The notes under the pieces: model-generated
What the model was told of the DNA's origin: nothing
The model's database searches: none
The model's input: only the letters and a program-made list of their open reading frames with translations
From: Natronomonas sp.
GTDB lineage: Archaea > Halobacteriota > Halobacteria > Halobacteriales > Haloarculaceae
NCBI GenBank assembly: GCA_007135435.1
Contig: SLIW01000061.1
Location: forward strand, 1-7,250
Reading direction: 5' to 3'
Length of the DNA: 7,250 bases
Position numbers and translations under genes: made by a program
In this document: positions 5,430 through 7,250 of the stretch, piece by piece
Layout of the letters: every line of letters begins with the position of its first letter
How positions within the stretch are numbered: the stretch's first letter is position 1

Positions 5430-5861
5430 ATGTACGACGTCATCGTCCTCACGACCGACGGCAGTGAACTGGCAGAGACTGCCGCCGAGCGGGGCCTCGC
5501 GATCGCCGAGGTTCACGAGGCGGCGGTCTGCGTGGTCTGCGTGGCCGAGACCGGCCCGTTCGACGAGGTGCGTCTCCCGGGCGACGCCGCGAGCGCCGAG
5601 GAGGCCATCCGCGGGCAGGCGGAGACGTACGTCGAGCGCCTCGCCGAGCGCGCGAGGTCGCTGGGCCTCGACGTGGAGACCGAGGTCCGCACCGGAACGC
5701 CGAAGAACGGCATCGTGGACTACGCCTCGTCGGTCGACGCCGACCTCATCGTGCTCGGGACCCACGGCCGCGGTGGGGTCCAGCGAGCGGTGCTCGGCAG
5801 CGTCGCCGAGCACGTCGTCCGCGTCAGCGACGTCGACGTCCTGGTCGTCCGCGATCGGTGA
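5430..5861 (+). CDS. Universal stress protein (UspA family)
   Basis: A 143-residue UspA-fold, nucleotide-binding stress protein; such proteins act as cytoplasmic dimers. Beta strand 1 and the adenine-contacting Asp are at MYDVIVLTTDGSE (1-13, D10). The ATP-binding loop G-x2-G-x9-G-S is intact: GTHG at 110-113 and GS at 123-124. The last strand, DVLVVRD, ends the protein as in the family. Length is typical (about 140-145). Helix 1 (ELAETAAERGLAIAEVHEA) and the connector ADLIVLGTHGRG are also characteristic. C34 and C37 (VCVVCVAE) are unusual but not diagnostic. Start: ATG at 5430 puts strand 1 at the N-terminus; an in-frame GTG at 5394 would add 12 Pro/Ala-rich residues and sits at the predicted transcription start, so it may also be used. 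Single-gene unit. The precise stress it answers is unknown. Confidence 0.92.
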   Translation: MYDVIVLTTDGSELAETAAERGLAIAEVHEAAVCVVCVAETGPFDEVRLPGDAASAEEAIRGQAETYVERLAERARSLGLDVETEVRTGTPKNGIVDYASSVDADLIVLGTHGRGGVQRAVLGSVAEHVVRVSDVDVLVVRDR

Positions 5862-6165
5862 CCAGGCGGTCGCACCGATATCCCATCTAGTCTCGAACTC
5901 TCGAAGAACGAGACGTCCTGGCGAGTCGAGCACCCGCCACGACGTCGCCGTATCGACCACCACGGCCGGGCGCCACCGAGGTGACGCCACCGTGCCCCTC
6001 GAAGATGGGGGGACGGCGTACGCGATAGCCACGCGGAACAGATGACGAACAGCCCGGACGACAACTTCGAAGCCTTCTAGGCCTCGACCGGACGCTCGCG
6101 GGGATCGACACGAAGGTCCTCCTGGGGGCCGCTCGACTTCAGTCCCGTTCACGCCCCCGCGCCGT
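5862..6165. other. 304-bp stretch without a supported gene
   Basis: Only shadow-type frames are present (Arg/Ser/Thr-rich, no family features). A 7-bp inverted repeat, ATCGGTG (5854-5860) with CACCGAT (5873-5879), overlaps the stop of the stress-protein gene and might form a 3' hairpin. At the other end GGGGGC (6124-6129) and GCCCCC (6153-6158) could pair on the minus strand just after the stop of the small membrane protein. A tiny ATG frame at 6043 (12 codons) has no supporting signal. Confidence 0.5.
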
Positions 6166-6288
6166 TCAGAGGATGAGCATCAGCAGCTGGAAGAGCACGC
6201 CGAGGACGAAGATCACCGCGAGGAGGGCGGTGGTGACCACCACCACCGGCGACAGGTGCTGCTCCTGGTCGACGATGTAGTCCTTCAT
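6166..6288 (-). CDS. 40-residue single-helix membrane protein
   Basis: A very small protein with a short charged N-terminus (MKDYIVDQEQHLSP, 1-14) and one long hydrophobic helix (about 15-40) that runs to the last residue, ending QLLMLIL. The topology is most likely N-in with the tail embedded. I do not recognise a named family, although many such mini membrane proteins occur in haloarchaea. The frame continues upstream to 6444, but that part is Pro/Arg-rich and overlaps the promoter. The start at 6288 is chosen because a TTTTT box lies 25-29 bp upstream (6313-6317, minus strand), the exact spacing for a leaderless transcript. It diverges from the P-loop kinase gene. Its function is unknown; it could modify or anchor a larger membrane complex. 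Confidence 0.72.
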   Translation of the reverse strand: MKDYIVDQEQHLSPVVVVTTALLAVIFVLGVLFQLLMLIL

Positions 6289-6312
6289 ACCCCGGGGGAA
6301 GCGGCCGGACGG

Positions 6313-6317
6313 AAAAA
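6313..6317 (-). promoter_or_regulatory. TATA box of the 40-residue membrane protein gene
   Basis: The minus strand reads CGCTTTTTCC, centred 27 bp upstream of the ATG at 6288. It matches the pattern of the DUF7521-like promoter (GCTTTTTACC) closely and fixes the start of this short gene. Confidence 0.6.
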
Positions 6318-6372
6318 GCGTTGCGTCACGGTCCAGCCCACCCGCGTCGCGTGTCGGACCGCATCCGTGGGA

Positions 6373-6405
6373 GTCCCCGGTGGTCCGCGGGGCCGTCCCC
6401 GGTGG
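6373..6405. repeat. Pair of 11-bp direct repeats, 22 bp apart, in a divergent promoter region
   Basis: GTCCCCGGTGG occurs exactly at 6373-6383 and 6395-6405. The start-to-start distance is 22 bp, close to two helical turns. The pair lies between the small membrane-protein gene and the P-loop kinase gene, 60-92 bp upstream of the kinase start, a position suited to a dimeric regulator. Confidence 0.55.
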
Positions 6406-6464
6406 GTGACGACTTTCAGGCCGTGGGTAACCTTCTTGACCCATCCCCGGGTGTCTCCACCCGA

Positions 6465-7028
6465 ATGTCGGAGACGGGGTCGGACCTCGAACTCGTTGGT
6501 AGAACCGTACCCGACCGCCCCCGCGCCCTCGAACTCCCCGCGCTGGTCGTCGTCTGTGGCCTCCCCGGCGTGGGGAAGTCCACCGTCGCCCGTCGCGTCG
6601 CTGCGCGGATCGACGCCGACGTGCTTCGGTCCGACGTCGTCCGGAAGGAGCTCTTCGTCGACCCGGCGTACACCGCCGCGGAGACGGCCACCGTCTACGA
6701 CGAGCTGTTCGAACGCGCGGGCGACCGGCTTCGGGGCGAGGCGGCCACGTCGGTCGTACTGGACGCGACGTTCAAGACACGGCGACGCAGGGCCGACGCC
6801 AGGGCAGTGGCGGACCGCGTCGACCGACCGTTCCGGCTGGTTCACGTCGACTGCGCGGAGTCGGTGGTCGAGCGCCGGATCGCCGAACGGGAGGGGGTGA
6901 GCGACGCCGACTTCCAGGTCCACCGGGAGTTCCGCGAGCTGTTCGATCCGGTCCGGCGGGCCGACCTCACCGTGGACAACTCCGGGAGTCTGGCGGAGAC
7001 GCGGCGCCAGGTGGACGAGGCCTTCTGA
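6465..7028 (+). CDS. P-loop kinase (AAA_33 / zeta-toxin-like predicted kinase)
   Basis: A 187-residue P-loop NTPase of the predicted small-molecule kinase type (AAA_33, COG0645-like), related to the kinase half of bacterial proteins fused to an aminoglycoside-phosphotransferase-like domain. Walker A is GLPGVGKST (32-40) after strand ALVVVC. RSDVVRKEL (55-63) matches the substrate-side D-x-x-R-K segment of the family. The Walker B-like strand is VVLDATF (97-103, D100). The lid region has ERRIAEREGVSDAD (136-149), with Arg residues expected to contact phosphates. The second strand, FRLVHVDCAESVVERRI, and the end strand, DLTVDNSGS, fit too. This is a stand-alone form without the partner domain. 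The ATG at 6465 is used because the frame upstream (from 6321) is Pro/Arg-rich and covers promoter DNA. Substrate unknown; zeta toxin function is unlikely without an antitoxin neighbour. Confidence 0.87.
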   Translation: MSETGSDLELVGRTVPDRPRALELPALVVVCGLPGVGKSTVARRVAARIDADVLRSDVVRKELFVDPAYTAAETATVYDELFERAGDRLRGEAATSVVLDATFKTRRRRADARAVADRVDRPFRLVHVDCAESVVERRIAEREGVSDADFQVHREFRELFDPVRRADLTVDNSGSLAETRRQVDEAF

Positions 7029-7072
7029 GGGCGGCTGCGGACTGCGACCGTCTCGGTGCCGCTGGACCGCCC
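7029..7072 (+). terminator. Nested hairpin directly after the kinase stop codon
   Basis: Three nested arm pairs follow the stop: GGGCGG (7029-7034) with CCGCCC (7067-7072), GCGG (7037-7040) with CCGC (7059-7062), and ACCG (7047-7050) with CGGT (7054-7057). Together they give one long, imperfect stem. No T-tract follows, so termination is inferred from position and stability. Confidence 0.4.
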
Positions 7073-7219
7073 GAAGGCAACTGGGTGGCAGGTTGGAGGG
7101 TCGTCCCCTGCCTGTCACCACGGCCACGTACTCGCATCGTTCGATCGGGAGCAGTCCCTCCCTGGACGGCCCGTTCGATCTGGGGGCGCCTCGGGCATCG
7201 TGGCGACGCACGAAGCGGC

Positions 7220-7228
7220 AAATTTAAG
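7220..7228 (+). promoter_or_regulatory. TATA box for a gene beginning at or beyond the right edge
   Basis: AAATTTAAG stands out in GC-rich DNA. With the usual spacing of about 27 bp, transcription would start near 7250, the last base of the window. No coding start is visible before the edge, so a plus-strand gene starting just outside is predicted. The 7073-7219 stretch before it holds nothing recognisable. Confidence 0.55.
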
Positions 7229-7250
7229 GAGGGCAAATACACCGGTAGGA

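Noticed and set aside
6043..6081. Twelve-codon ATG frame (MTNSPDDNFEAF)
   Set aside because: Too short to judge, and no TATA box or ribosome-binding site lies at the right distance.
5382..6152. 256-codon minus-strand frame over the UspA-type gene and the following gap
   Set aside because: Mostly antisense to the stress protein, and the remaining part shows no domain or promoter.
6465..7028. Zeta-type toxin of a toxin-antitoxin pair
   Set aside because: The P-loop fold is similar, but no small antitoxin gene is adjacent; the only small neighbour is a divergently transcribed membrane protein.

Overview
This window looks like haloarchaeal (class Halobacteria) chromosomal DNA. The coding regions are GC-rich, the predicted soluble proteins are strongly acidic, T/A-rich boxes lie about 25-30 bp upstream of several start codons (the archaeal leaderless-promoter pattern), and the families are ones common in haloarchaea: a UspA-type stress protein, a DUF389 membrane protein, a DedA-type protein, a winged-helix regulator beside a small DUF7521-like membrane protein, small zinc ribbons and small single-helix membrane proteins.

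Layout, left to right. 1-632 (-) is the 5' part of a membrane-anchored protein with a very acidic tail that runs off the left edge. 774-1280 (-) is a DedA/SNARE-associated membrane protein followed by a strong hairpin. It diverges from 1514-2044 (+), a peroxiredoxin-fold protein whose peroxidatic cysteine is alanine; a 3 x 21-bp tandem repeat lies between them. 2201-2398 (+) is a small protein with four CxxC knuckles. 2586-3896 (-) is a DUF389/TIGR00341 membrane protein. After a 340-bp non-coding stretch come a winged-helix regulator (4237-4617, +), an 11-unit 13-bp tandem array and a three-helix DUF7521-like membrane protein (4825-5118, +) with its own promoter. A third array (3 x 25 bp) precedes a UspA-type protein (5430-5861, +). 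A 40-residue membrane protein (6166-6288, -) diverges from a P-loop kinase (6465-7028, +). A promoter at the right edge points to a gene beginning at or just past the end.

The genes are mostly single transcription units, each apparently with its own promoter, rather than one long operon. The common theme is membrane and stress housekeeping (Usp, DedA, DUF389, peroxiredoxin-like). That theme is inferred from family membership only. The clearest candidate functional unit is the regulator / 13-bp array / DUF7521-like gene. The most interesting single protein is the peroxiredoxin homologue without its catalytic cysteine. No mobile element, CRISPR array, rRNA or tRNA was seen.
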